Made by a program: the position numbers and the translations under genes. Positions 35,723 to 44,154 of a stretch of DNA of 47,375 bases are shown here, piece by piece. Where the stretch lies: positions 1-47,375 of the forward strand of contig NZ_JAFMPS010000015.1 in assembly GCF_020667895.1 (NCBI RefSeq). The letters are read 5' to 3'. Under the pieces are notes generated by a model that saw only the letters and a program-made list of their open reading frames with translations, made no database searches and was not told the origin of the DNA. The first letter of the stretch is position 1. Each line of letters begins with the position of its first letter. Origin of the DNA: Alcanivorax sp. 1008. GTDB lineage: Bacteria; Pseudomonadota; Gammaproteobacteria; Pseudomonadales; Alcanivoracaceae.

Positions 35723-36535
35723 ATGACCTCACCCCGATACAGAGGCCGGTTTGCCCCCACTCCCTCTGGCCCACTGCACCTTGGTTCACTGGTTATGGCG
35801 CTGGCCAGCTGGCTGGATGCTCGTCAACAGCAGGGTGAGTGGCTAGTACGCATTGACGATATTGACCCGCCCCGAGAAACGCCCGGCGCTGCGGATACTA
35901 TTTTGCGCCAGCTAGAGGCCTTTGCTCTGCACTGGGATGGCCAGGTGCACTATCAAAGCCAGCACCACGAAGCCTATCAAGCGGCTGTCCAGCAACTACT
36001 ACTGCAGGGCGATGCATTTTACTGTCGGCTGTCGCGTAAAGACCTGGCGGCATTAGGCAATGTGCACCCGGGCAAACATCTTTCGGTTAGCTCACCGGAA
36101 GATACCGCCGTGCGACTCTCCGTACCTGCCGAAGCGCTGTGCTTTGATGACCGCTTTCAGGGCAGACGGTGCTTCCGGCTTGACCAGCAGGAAGGCGCTT
36201 TCGTTATTCGTCGCCGGGACGGCCTGTTCGCCTACCAGCTGGCCTGCGCAGTAGACGATGCGGATATGGCCATTACAGACGTCATCCGCGGCATGGACCT
36301 AATCGAGTCCACCCCGCGGCAGATCCACCTACTTAACTGTCTGCAACGGCCAAAGCCGCGCTATGGCCATCTGCCGGTGGTACTTGATAGAAGCGGCGAG
36401 AAACTCTCCAAGTCTTCTGGTGCAGCAGCAATCACAGCTGATCAGGCCCCTGTGACCCTGCAACGAGCGCTCGCACATCTGGGCATAGACGTGGAAATAG
36501 ACAGCCCGGAGCAGATGCTGCTGGCCGCCCTTTAG
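35723..36535 (+). CDS. gluQRS: Glutamyl-Q tRNA(Asp) synthetase
   Basis: Attaches glutamate to the queuosine of tRNA-Asp. A 270-residue, truncated glutamyl-tRNA synthetase with no anticodon domain. It has the HIGH-like HLGS motif near the N-terminus and the KMSKS-like KLSKS near residue 230. E. coli GluQRS has a zinc site of Cys, Cys, Tyr and Cys. Here the region reads FYCRLSRKDL and later HPGKH, so at least one Cys is lost and others look replaced. GGAG lies six bases before ATG 35723; the TTG at 35708 is less likely. Confidence 0.93.
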   Translation: MTSPRYRGRFAPTPSGPLHLGSLVMALASWLDARQQQGEWLVRIDDIDPPRETPGAADTILRQLEAFALHWDGQVHYQSQHHEAYQAAVQQLLLQGDAFYCRLSRKDLAALGNVHPGKHLSVSSPEDTAVRLSVPAEALCFDDRFQGRRCFRLDQQEGAFVIRRRDGLFAYQLACAVDDADMAITDVIRGMDLIESTPRQIHLLNCLQRPKPRYGHLPVVLDRSGEKLSKSSGAAAITADQAPVTLQRALAHLGIDVEIDSPEQMLLAAL

Positions 36536-36620
36536 TCTCAGCGATGGGCGGAGTAATCCAGCGCCTACAAAATCTCCAGCGGTGCGTTTACCATGCCAGA
36601 ACCCTGTTACGGATACCCCG

Positions 36621-36797
36621 ATGTATACCGATCGCCTGCTGATCATTTTTATTCTCGGCACCTACCTGCTGTCACCGGCCATTATTGAGTGGTGGAGTGA
36701 CGGTGGGCGAGCCTGGTTCCGCCCGTTTCTGGTATGGATGCTGTTGATCGGATTGAGCTACTGGATTGGCCGCAGCCGGGACTTCGATGGACTTTAA
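36621..36797 (+). CDS. cbrX: Small membrane protein upstream of cbrA (CbrX-like)
   Basis: A 58-residue protein with two predicted membrane helices (about 7-20 and 30-45) joined by a Trp-rich loop (EWWSDGG). Its stop lies 8 bases inside cbrA. In Pseudomonas a small ORF called cbrX sits at the same place and couples to cbrA translation. This is the same arrangement, although sequence similarity was not tested. A frame to 36582 is rejected as the extra 13 residues are not membrane-like. Confidence 0.75.
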   Translation: MYTDRLLIIFILGTYLLSPAIIEWWSDGGRAWFRPFLVWMLLIGLSYWIGRSRDFDGL

Positions 36798-39744
36798 TTT
36801 CTACTTTCTGCTGGCCCTTGCTACCGGCTACCTGTTTTTCCTGTTTCTGGTGGCATGGATCACCGACCGGGGCTGGCTGCCAGCCAGGCTGGTGCGTCAC
36901 CCCATGGTGTATGTGTTTTCTCTGGGGGTGTACTGCAGTGCCTGGGCGATCTACGGCAGCGTCGGCTACGCCTATCAATACGGCTACAACTATCTGGCCT
37001 ACTTTCTCGGCATCTCTGGCGTGTTTCTGCTGGCACCTATCCTGCTGGCCCCCATTCTGCGCCTGACCACCACCTATCAGCTCGGCTCGCTAGCCGACCT
37101 GTTTGCATTTCGCTATCGCAGTCGCGCAGCCGGTGCGCTAACCACCCTGATCATGCTGGTCAGCATGCTGCCGCTGCTGGCCATGCAGATCAAAGCGGTG
37201 TCCGAGTCAGTGGTGATTATGAGCGGAGACTCACAACCGCTGGATGTCGCCATCTGGTTTTGCATGCTATTGACGCTTTTCGCCATTTTGTTTGGCGCCC
37301 GCCACGCTACAGCCCGGGAGAAGCATGAGGGCCTCGTAGTAGCGATGGCGACGGAATCACTGATTAAACTGGTCGCCTTTGTTGGCGTGGCGCTGATTGG
37401 TCTGTTCGGCGTATTTGACGGACCCAGCGGCCTGAACGAGTGGCTTGACCAGCATCCGGAAATGCTTGCCCGGCTGTACTTCCCCCTGCAAGACGGCACA
37501 TGGCACAGCCTGATTTTGGCATTCTTTGTCTCTGCCGTAGTCATGCCCCACATGTTCCATATGGCGTTTGCCGAGAACCTTAACCCCCGCGCCTTGGTCA
37601 CCGCCAGCTGGGCAGTGCCTACCATGCTGTTAGTAATGGCTATCTGTGTGCCGGTAATTCTGTGGGCGGCCATGGCTAAAGACGTTGCCACACCGGCGGA
37701 TTATTTTGCCCTGGGCCTGAGCAGCCGATTTGGTGGGCAGGGCGCCCTACTGGCTTACATTGCCGGCCTGGCTGGCGCCACCGGCATGCTCATTGTTGCC
37801 ACACTAGCGCTGTCAGGAATGACTCTGCACCATCTGGTTCTGCCGCTGCGGCGGCCAGAGCCTGGTGAGGATCTTTACCGCTGGCTGCTATGGGCCAGAC
37901 GCATTTTAATTGTCGCAATTATTGGCCTGGCCTACCTGTTTTACTCCTGGGTTGGCCACCGCCACAGCCTGACGACACTGGGCGTAATGTCGTTCGTCGC
38001 CACCCTGCAGTTTGTTCCAGGACTGGTAGGCACCTTGTTCTGGCCCGGCGGCAACCGCCGCGGAATGCTAGCGGGTCTGCTGATCGGCTCCTCTCTCTGG
38101 CTGCTGATGCTGGTGCTACCAGCACTATCACCGGTTTGGCACTGGACCGCACTTTCCGAATTTCTTGGCCTGCGTTTTGCCAGCCCTGTTGACCAATGGC
38201 ATACCATCGCATTGATGTCTGTGGGGGCCAACGGTGCCGCGTTTGCAATTGTTTCTCTGCTCACTAGCGCCAGCAGTGCCGAGCAGAATGCTGCCCAGAC
38301 CTGCGCGGTTGACAGCCTGCGCCGCCCTTACCGCTGGAAGCTGGAGTCCAGCAATGTGGACGATTTTATTGGCTCTCTGACGGCCCCTCTCGGCCCTGTC
38401 ACCGCCGAGCGGGAAATTGAGCTGGCCCTGCGCGATCTTGGCCTGAGCCGCAATGAAACCCGCCCCTACGCCCTGCGGCGCCTGCGTGATCAACTGGAGA
38501 CCAATCTGTCCGGCCTGCTGGGCCCCTCAGTTGCTCATCAGCTTGTCGACGACCACCTTCCGTATAAGGCCCAGGGCGACGAAGAGAGCAACGAAGACAT
38601 TCAGTTTATCGAGTCGCGCCTGGAACAGTATCGCAGTCGCCTTTCCGGCCTTGCCGCCGAACTCGACAGCCTGCGACGCTTCCACAGGCAGACACTGCTG
38701 GAACTACCCATGGGAGTTGTTTCACTGGGTGCCGACGGCGAGATTATCGGCTGGAATCTGGCCATGGAAAAACTTACCGGCATCTCCGGCCAACGCATGA
38801 CTGGCTCGCGCCTGGCAAATTTGCCCAGCAACTGGCGCGAGCCTTTATTGCGCTTTGCTACCGGGCCGGTACAGCATATGCCGCAACAGGAAATTACCAT
38901 TCGTGGTGTCAGCCGCTGGCTTAGCCTGCACAAGTCACGAGTGCATGAATCGATTCACGGCGAACGGGACGCCGGCCAGGTTATCGTTGTCGAGGACATC
39001 ACCGAGATCCGCGCACTGGAACTACGTGCTGCGCATAACGAACGCCTCGCCTCCATTGGCCGACTGGCGGCAGGGGTAGCCCACGAGATCGGCAACCCGG
39101 TAACTGCTATTGCTTGCCTAACCCAGAACATGGCGCTTGGGGCAACGGATGAGGAACTACAGCAAGGTACCGCGCAGATTCTGGAACAAACCCGCCGCAT
39201 CAGTCGTATCGTGGAATCGCTGGTAACCTTCAGCCACAGCGGTCAGCTGCCGCAACAGCATCACTTACCAGTGGATATTCATGATAGTGCAGCCGAAGCC
39301 ATCGCCCTGCTAGCCATGGACCCGGACCGTCGCCAACAGCGCTTTATCAACGACTGCCCCACGGGCCTGAAGGTGTCCGGGGATCCGCAGCGATTACTTC
39401 AGGTATTTGTTAACCTGTTTGCCAACGCAGCGGACGCCAGCCCAGACAATGAGCCTGTGCACATTACTGCCAGAGCTGTGGAAGGTCATGTGGACGTCAA
39501 TATTGAAGACCGCGGCCATGGCATCCCGGCGGCCCTGCTTGATACCCTGTTTGAACCCTTCGTGACCAGCAAGCCGCCTGGCCGCGGTACTGGGCTGGGA
39601 TTGGCGCTGGTGTACAGCATCATTGAGGATCATAGCGGCAGCATTCGGGCAGAGAGCCCGATTGAGGGTGACCATGGCACCCGCTTCATTATCAGCCTGC
39701 CCGCCATCACTGCGGGCGCGGCAAGTAACAGGACCACCGCATGA
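36787..39744 (+). CDS. cbrA: Sensor histidine kinase CbrA with SLC5 transporter-like domain
   Basis: Membrane sensor of the CbrAB system controlling carbon/nitrogen balance. The 985-residue product has an SLC5 (sodium-solute symporter) domain of about 13 helices (1-500), a linker, a PAS domain (about 630-740), the HisKA domain with phospho-acceptor His766 in VAHEIGNPVTA, and the HATPase domain with the N box and GRGTGLGLA. Start ATG 36787 overlaps cbrX by 11 bases. Its stop overlaps cbrB as ATGA. The transporter domain in Pseudomonas CbrA carries histidine. Confidence 0.95.
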   Translation: MDFNFYFLLALATGYLFFLFLVAWITDRGWLPARLVRHPMVYVFSLGVYCSAWAIYGSVGYAYQYGYNYLAYFLGISGVFLLAPILLAPILRLTTTYQLGSLADLFAFRYRSRAAGALTTLIMLVSMLPLLAMQIKAVSESVVIMSGDSQPLDVAIWFCMLLTLFAILFGARHATAREKHEGLVVAMATESLIKLVAFVGVALIGLFGVFDGPSGLNEWLDQHPEMLARLYFPLQDGTWHSLILAFFVSAVVMPHMFHMAFAENLNPRALVTASWAVPTMLLVMAICVPVILWAAMAKDVATPADYFALGLSSRFGGQGALLAYIAGLAGATGMLIVATLALSGMTLHHLVLPLRRPEPGEDLYRWLLWARRILIVAIIGLAYLFYSWVGHRHSLTTLGVMSFVATLQFVPGLVGTLFWPGGNRRGMLAGLLIGSSLWLLMLVLPALSPVWHWTALSEFLGLRFASPVDQWHTIALMSVGANGAAFAIVSLLTSASSAEQNAAQTCAVDSLRRPYRWKLESSNVDDFIGSLTAPLGPVTAEREIELALRDLGLSRNETRPYALRRLRDQLETNLSGLLGPSVAHQLVDDHLPYKAQGDEESNEDIQFIESRLEQYRSRLSGLAAELDSLRRFHRQTLLELPMGVVSLGADGEIIGWNLAMEKLTGISGQRMTGSRLANLPSNWREPLLRFATGPVQHMPQQEITIRGVSRWLSLHKSRVHESIHGERDAGQVIVVEDITEIRALELRAAHNERLASIGRLAAGVAHEIGNPVTAIACLTQNMALGATDEELQQGTAQILEQTRRISRIVESLVTFSHSGQLPQQHHLPVDIHDSAAEAIALLAMDPDRRQQRFINDCPTGLKVSGDPQRLLQVFVNLFANAADASPDNEPVHITARAVEGHVDVNIEDRGHGIPAALLDTLFEPFVTSKPPGRGTGLGLALVYSIIEDHSGSIRAESPIEGDHGTRFIISLPAITAGAASNRTTA

Positions 39745-41084
39745 GTCATGTTCTGATTGTTGAAGATGAGCCGGTAATTCGGGGCGCACTACGCAAATTA
39801 CTGGAGCGCCACGATCACAGCGTTGTCGAAGCCGAATCTGTCGAGCAGGCGAGCGATCATGACCTCCACGATTTCGATTTAATCATCAGTGATCTGCGCC
39901 TGCCCGGCGCTCCCGGCACCAATCTTATCCAGCAGGCCAAACCAACTCCGGTGCTAATCATGACCAGTTATGCCAGCCTGCGGTCCGCCGTCGATGCCAT
40001 GAAACTGGGCGCGGTAGATTACATCGCCAAACCTTTCGACCACGACGAGATGGTTATGGCGGTTAGCCGCATCCTCAAGGAGCGTGTCCTTAGACGGGGC
40101 CACGATGTCCTGCGAGCAGATCTGGAACAGCGCTACCCGGTCAGCGATATGGTTGGCGAAAGCCCGGTTATGCAACAGCTGATACAACAGGTAGAACGCA
40201 TTGCTGTCACTGATAGCAGCGTACTGATCTGTGGCGAATCAGGCACTGGCAAGGAACTGGTGGCACGCACCCTGCATTACCGTAGTGAGCGGAGTCGCGG
40301 GCCCATGGTGTCAGTTAATTGCGCAGCTCTGGCCAGCGATGAGCTGGAGCAGCATTTATTCGGTACCGAACGCGATGATAGCAACAACCAGAGCCGCCGC
40401 GGGCTAGCTGAGACCGCCGATGGTGGCACGCTTTTTCTTGATGAAATTGACGAGCTGTCCGGGTCTGCCCAGGGACGCCTGCTGCAGCTGCTGGAAAGCC
40501 AGATGGTTCAGCGCCTCGGCGCAACGGATGCGCGCCGCATAGATACCCGGGTGATTGGTGCCAGCCACCGCGACCTGGCCCGCCTGGCAACAGAAGGGCG
40601 CTTTCGCAAGGACCTCTACTACCGCCTGCAGGTTATCCAGTTAGCGCTACCACCACTGCGCGAGCGTGGTGAGGATATCCTGCTACTAGCCGACAACCTG
40701 CTGGAGCGCATCAGCTTGCGCCTCAACCTGAAGACAGGCGGTTTCAGCAGCGATGCCCGGCGCGCGATGAACCACTACTCCTGGCCTGGCAATGTCCGCG
40801 AGCTCGAGAATGCCATCGAGCGAGCGGTGATTCTTGCAGATGGCCAGCCCATTGGCGCCGACCTGCTGGGCATCGACCTGTCGGTCGTGCCAACACGCAC
40901 CTTCCAGGACCCCGCCGAGGACCTTTCACTAGAGGACTACTTCGCTCGATTCGTCATGGAGAATCAGGACCACATGACAGAGACAGAGCTAGCCCGCAAG
41001 CTGGGTATCAGCCGCAAGTGCCTGTGGGAACGCCGCCAGCGACTTGGCATTCCGCGCAGTCGCAACAGCTCAGCAGGCAGCTGA
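39741..41084 (+). CDS. cbrB: NtrC-family response regulator CbrB lacking the GAFTGA loop
   Basis: Partner of CbrA. The 447-residue protein has a receiver domain (Asp51 in SDLRLPG, Thr/Lys switch residues), a sigma-54 activator AAA+ domain (Walker A GESGTGKE 165-172, Walker B GGTLFLDEIDEL, arginine-finger stretch FRKDLYYRL), and a Fis-type HTH (TELARKLGISRKCLWERR). After HLFG (205-208 region) the expected GAFTGA loop is missing: the sequence reads TERDDSNNQSRRG, two residues shorter than Pseudomonas CbrB. GAFTGA is required for sigma-54 contact. The gene lies just before the crcZ-like RNA, its classic target. Confidence 0.93.
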   Translation: MSHVLIVEDEPVIRGALRKLLERHDHSVVEAESVEQASDHDLHDFDLIISDLRLPGAPGTNLIQQAKPTPVLIMTSYASLRSAVDAMKLGAVDYIAKPFDHDEMVMAVSRILKERVLRRGHDVLRADLEQRYPVSDMVGESPVMQQLIQQVERIAVTDSSVLICGESGTGKELVARTLHYRSERSRGPMVSVNCAALASDELEQHLFGTERDDSNNQSRRGLAETADGGTLFLDEIDELSGSAQGRLLQLLESQMVQRLGATDARRIDTRVIGASHRDLARLATEGRFRKDLYYRLQVIQLALPPLRERGEDILLLADNLLERISLRLNLKTGGFSSDARRAMNHYSWPGNVRELENAIERAVILADGQPIGADLLGIDLSVVPTRTFQDPAEDLSLEDYFARFVMENQDHMTETELARKLGISRKCLWERRQRLGIPRSRNSSAGS

Positions 41085-41096
41085 CCAGCGTCAGAC

Positions 41097-41112
41097 GTAA
41101 CCGAAGTGTTAC
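41097..41112 (+). promoter_or_regulatory. Inverted repeat GTAAC-N6-GTTAC, candidate CbrB operator
   Basis: GTAAC (41097-41101) and GTTAC (41108-41112) face each other 13 bases after cbrB. A further GTAAC is at 41175-41179. CbrB sites upstream of crcZ in Pseudomonas contain TGTTAC/GTAACA half-sites. Match is by half-site only. Confidence 0.5.
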
Positions 41113-41199
41113 CGTCCTACACAGAAAGTAAGTGTGCGTATCGGCAGGTATTGCTCCCGTTTGAGAAAAAACACGTAACTATTTGTTTTTTATAGACTT

Positions 41200-41445
41200 A
41201 TGCATTCATTGCAAAGAGAGCCGCAGGGCGGCAACATAACTTCCAAGCCGGCTAACAATAAAAAACGGCGATGTGGCTCCCGGGTCAAATAATAAAAAGC
41301 CGGCAGAAATAATAAAAACAACAGTTCTACGAGCCAATACAGCATGGTCAGCCAACTGGCAGACCGAAGGCAAAACCAGAAAACGAAAAACAATAACAAT
41401 AGAATCAGCGCAATAGGGATCACAGCGGAGCTGTGGTCCCTTTTT
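41200..41445 (+). ncRNA. crcZ: CrcZ-like small RNA with A-rich Hfq/Crc-binding motifs
   Basis: The 479 bases between cbrB and pcnB hold no credible gene. They contain four A-rich clusters of AAnAAnAA type at 41254-41265, 41287-41298, 41307-41323 and 41386-41401, and end in a strong terminator. In Pseudomonas, crcZ lies at the same place and titrates Hfq/Crc through such motifs. The start is uncertain; TATAGA at 41191-41196 may be the -10, giving an RNA of about 245 bases, shorter than the Pseudomonas one. Confidence 0.7.
41416..41445 (+). terminator. Terminator of the CrcZ-like RNA
   Basis: An 11-bp stem (41416-41426 with 41430-41440, one G-T pair), a GGA loop and five T at 41441-41445. A clean rho-independent terminator in a gap with no coding gene. 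Confidence 0.85.
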
Positions 41446-41563
41446 AATTTCCGGGCCCCGTCCCTGAATAATCGCCAGCCCAGAGTCATTGTCATTACCT
41501 GCCTGTGCCACGGCAGTGTTAACATCCACCGTTCCCCTGACACCCGCAAGGTCATTTCGTTTC

Positions 41564-42952
41564 ATGCTTCGCAAGATTGCCAGTTACCTGACGCAACCTC
41601 TGGACTCTGTGACCAGGCTGCTGGGACGAAGTTCCAGTGCCGCCCTGCCCGTTCCGGAAATCCACTCCCGTGAGCATCACGACATATCTCGCCGCGACAT
41701 GAGTCGTGCCGCTTTGAATGTACTGTACGGCCTGAACAAGGGTGGCTTTGAGGCTTATCTGGTTGGTGGCTGCCTACGCGACATCCTCAATGGTGTTACA
41801 CCTAAGGACTTCGACGTGGTCACCAATGCGACGCCCGAAGAAGTACAGAAACTGTTTCGTCGTGCCCGGGTAATTGGTCGTCGCTTCAAGATCGTGCATG
41901 TCTACTTTGGTCAGGACGTTATCGAAGTAGCCACCTTCCGTGCGCTATCAGAGCCTGACGAGCGCGAAGAATCCGAGCACGGCATGATCCTGCGCGACAA
42001 CATTTACGGCACTATCGAAGAAGACGCATTGCGGCGCGACTTCACCCTCAACGCGCTGTATTACAATATTGATAACTTTGCCCTGTACGACTTCATGGGC
42101 AGCCTTGACGATATTCGTGAAAGGCGCATCCGCATCATCGGTGATCCGGAGAGACGCTATCGTGAAGATCCGGTTCGCATGCTGCGCGCTGCACGCTTTG
42201 CCGCAAAAATGCAGTTTGAGCTGGAGCCGGAAACCGAAAAGCCGATCCATCAGCTTGGCCTGAGCCTGCATCAGGTGCCCGCACCGAGAATGTTCGATGA
42301 AGTGTTAAAACTGTTTCTCACCGGACATGCTCTGGCATCGATGAAATCCCTGCAACAGCTTGGTCTGCTCGAGATTCTGATACCGGAGTCAGGCAAACAC
42401 CTGCACGACACAGGCATCGGACCAGTGTGGAACAACCTGATCGAGCAAGCCTGCATCAATACTGACAAGCGAATTGCGGAGAATCGCCCGGTCACGCCGG
42501 CATTTCTTTTTGCGGTGCTACTCTGGCCTGCAGTGGTCGCGCGCACCGAAAAACATCTTGAACATGGCGTTCCTTTTGCACCTGCACGGCAGAAAGCAGC
42601 AGGTCAGGTAATACACAGTCAGAATGAAATTACTGCCATCCCCAAACGCTTTGCTCAAGTGATTCGAGAAATCTGGGATATGCAATTACGCCTCGACAAG
42701 CGGCATGGCCGCCATGCGGAGGTTTTGGTTGCCGACACCCGGTTTAGAGCGGGCTACGACTTCTTACTGCTGCGCGAACAGTCCGGTGAGATTGAACCGG
42801 GCCTGGGTGACTGGTGGACCCGCTATCAAGAAGAAGACGAACACGGCCGCATGGAAATGGTGCGTCAGCTGGGCAAAACTGCAGCCCCGGCAAAGAAAAA
42901 GCGGCGCCGGCGGCGCAAGCCGGCCGGCGCCGGCAGCACCGGAAGCCAATGA
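41564..42952 (+). CDS. pcnB: Poly(A) polymerase I
   Basis: Adds poly(A) to RNA 3' ends and promotes decay. From ATG 41564 the protein has 462 residues: nucleotidyltransferase motif LVGGCLRDILNG with the catalytic DFD (KDFDVVTNA), RNA-binding region with RRARVIGRRFKIVHV, and an Arg/Lys-rich tail (KKKRRRRRRK). The earlier in-frame start at 41489 lies just after the RNA terminator and adds 25 atypical residues. Its stop overlaps folK as ATGA. The RRRA/FKI wording marks a poly(A) polymerase and not a CCA-adding enzyme. Confidence 0.95.
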   Translation: MLRKIASYLTQPLDSVTRLLGRSSSAALPVPEIHSREHHDISRRDMSRAALNVLYGLNKGGFEAYLVGGCLRDILNGVTPKDFDVVTNATPEEVQKLFRRARVIGRRFKIVHVYFGQDVIEVATFRALSEPDEREESEHGMILRDNIYGTIEEDALRRDFTLNALYYNIDNFALYDFMGSLDDIRERRIRIIGDPERRYREDPVRMLRAARFAAKMQFELEPETEKPIHQLGLSLHQVPAPRMFDEVLKLFLTGHALASMKSLQQLGLLEILIPESGKHLHDTGIGPVWNNLIEQACINTDKRIAENRPVTPAFLFAVLLWPAVVARTEKHLEHGVPFAPARQKAAGQVIHSQNEITAIPKRFAQVIREIWDMQLRLDKRHGRHAEVLVADTRFRAGYDFLLLREQSGEIEPGLGDWWTRYQEEDEHGRMEMVRQLGKTAAPAKKKRRRRRKPAGAGSTGSQ

Positions 42953-43452
42953 CCGACGCCTTTATTGGCATGGGCAGCAATCTTGGCGACAGCGTGGCGT
43001 TGCTCATTGATGCGCGCGCCGCCATTGACCAACTAGCCGGCTGCCGCATTGTTGCATCGTCCTCTCTATATCGCAGCGCACCGATCGGCCCTCAGGATCA
43101 GCCTGACTATTTTAATGCGGTGCTACACATCGACACATCCTTGAGTGCATCGGAGCTGCTCACTGCTTTGCAGTATCTTGAGCAACAGGCTGGGCGAGTG
43201 CGTATACGGCACTGGGGCGAGCGCACACTTGATCTGGATATTCTGCTGTATGGCGAACAAATCATCAGTCAGGCCAACCTGCAAATACCCCACCCGCGCC
43301 TGACAGAGCGAGCCTTCGTGCTAAAGCCGCTACTGGAAATATCCCGCCAAACAACATTACCTGATGGCCAATCGCTGACAACCTGTTGCACCGCCACTGC
43401 GGACCAGCCAATCTGCCTGCATCACGATAGCCGCTGGAGCATCACCCCGTGA
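42949..43452 (+). CDS. folK: HPPK: 6-hydroxymethyl-7,8-dihydropterin pyrophosphokinase
   Basis: Transfers pyrophosphate to the pterin in folate synthesis. The 167-residue product has the start FIGMGSNLGDS, the RSAPIGPQDQPDYFNAV stretch, and the metal-site motif ERTLDLDILLYG. The ATG overlaps the pcnB stop as ATGA, and the stop overlaps the next start as GTGA. A longer frame to 42814 is an out-of-frame shadow of pcnB. Confidence 0.95.
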   Translation: MTDAFIGMGSNLGDSVALLIDARAAIDQLAGCRIVASSSLYRSAPIGPQDQPDYFNAVLHIDTSLSASELLTALQYLEQQAGRVRIRHWGERTLDLDILLYGEQIISQANLQIPHPRLTERAFVLKPLLEISRQTTLPDGQSLTTCCTATADQPICLHHDSRWSITP

Positions 43453-44117
43453 GCGAACTGATACCCCCGGATGCGCAGCCACCTCGATACATCGTTGTCG
43501 AAGGCCCTATTGGCGTCGGCAAGACCTCGCTGGCCCGTAAACTGGCGATGACTTTTAACGTGGAAATGCTGCTGGAGCAGGCGGAAGAAAATCCGTTTCT
43601 GGCACGTTTTTATCAATCCCCCAGTCAGTACGCCCTGCAGACCCAGTTGTTTTTTCTGTTCCAGCGCACGGAGCAGGTACGGGCATTGGCCCAGAACGAG
43701 TTATTCAGCCCGGTCCGTGTGAGTGATTTTCTGCTACAAAAGGATCGGTTGTTTGCCGAACTAAACCTGGATCAGGATGAGTTCGCACTTTACGACAATG
43801 TATACCGGCATCTTGCCCCACAGGCACCCAAGCCTGATCTGGTGATTTACCTGCAGGCTCCCAGCCAGGTGCTGCTGCAGCGCATCCAACGTCGCGGCCT
43901 CAGCCATGAGAAATCAATCAGTGCTGACTATCTGAACCGTCTTAACGAAGCCTATGCCCGCTTTTTTCACTTTTACGATGAGGCGCCGCTGCTAATCGTC
44001 AATGCCGCAGATATTGACCCGATCCACCGCGATGATGACTATGCGCAGTTACTGCGCCGGGCGCTGGACATCCGCTCCGGCCGGCACTACTTTAACCCGC
44101 GCCCGCTGGCCGACTGA
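43449..44117 (+). CDS. Deoxynucleoside kinase family protein
   Basis: A 222-residue P-loop kinase with VVEGPIGVGKTSLA (Walker A, residues about 16-29) and a DRLF/ NVYRHL helical region similar to the dGuo/dAdo kinase family; the LID arginines are in RIQRRG. It starts at GTG 43449, overlapping the folK stop by 4 bases (GTGA). In Pseudomonas panB follows folK directly, so this is an insertion into the folate-pantothenate operon. The nucleoside used is unknown. Confidence 0.88.
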   Translation: MSELIPPDAQPPRYIVVEGPIGVGKTSLARKLAMTFNVEMLLEQAEENPFLARFYQSPSQYALQTQLFFLFQRTEQVRALAQNELFSPVRVSDFLLQKDRLFAELNLDQDEFALYDNVYRHLAPQAPKPDLVIYLQAPSQVLLQRIQRRGLSHEKSISADYLNRLNEAYARFFHFYDEAPLLIVNAADIDPIHRDDDYAQLLRRALDIRSGRHYFNPRPLAD

Positions 44118-44154
44118 CCTGCCAGCAGCCAGCTGACTCACCGGAGACCAGACC

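Noticed and set aside
41143-41154. Sigma-54 promoter GGCAGGTATTGC before the CrcZ-like RNA
   Set aside because: The GG and GC are separated by 8 bases and not 10, and no other pair with correct spacing was found in the gap.
41190-41555. Hydrophobic 121-codon frame on the minus strand between cbrB and pcnB
   Set aside because: Its hydrophobic runs are the complement of the A-rich sRNA motifs, and the CrcZ-like terminator lies inside it. The sRNA explains the region better.
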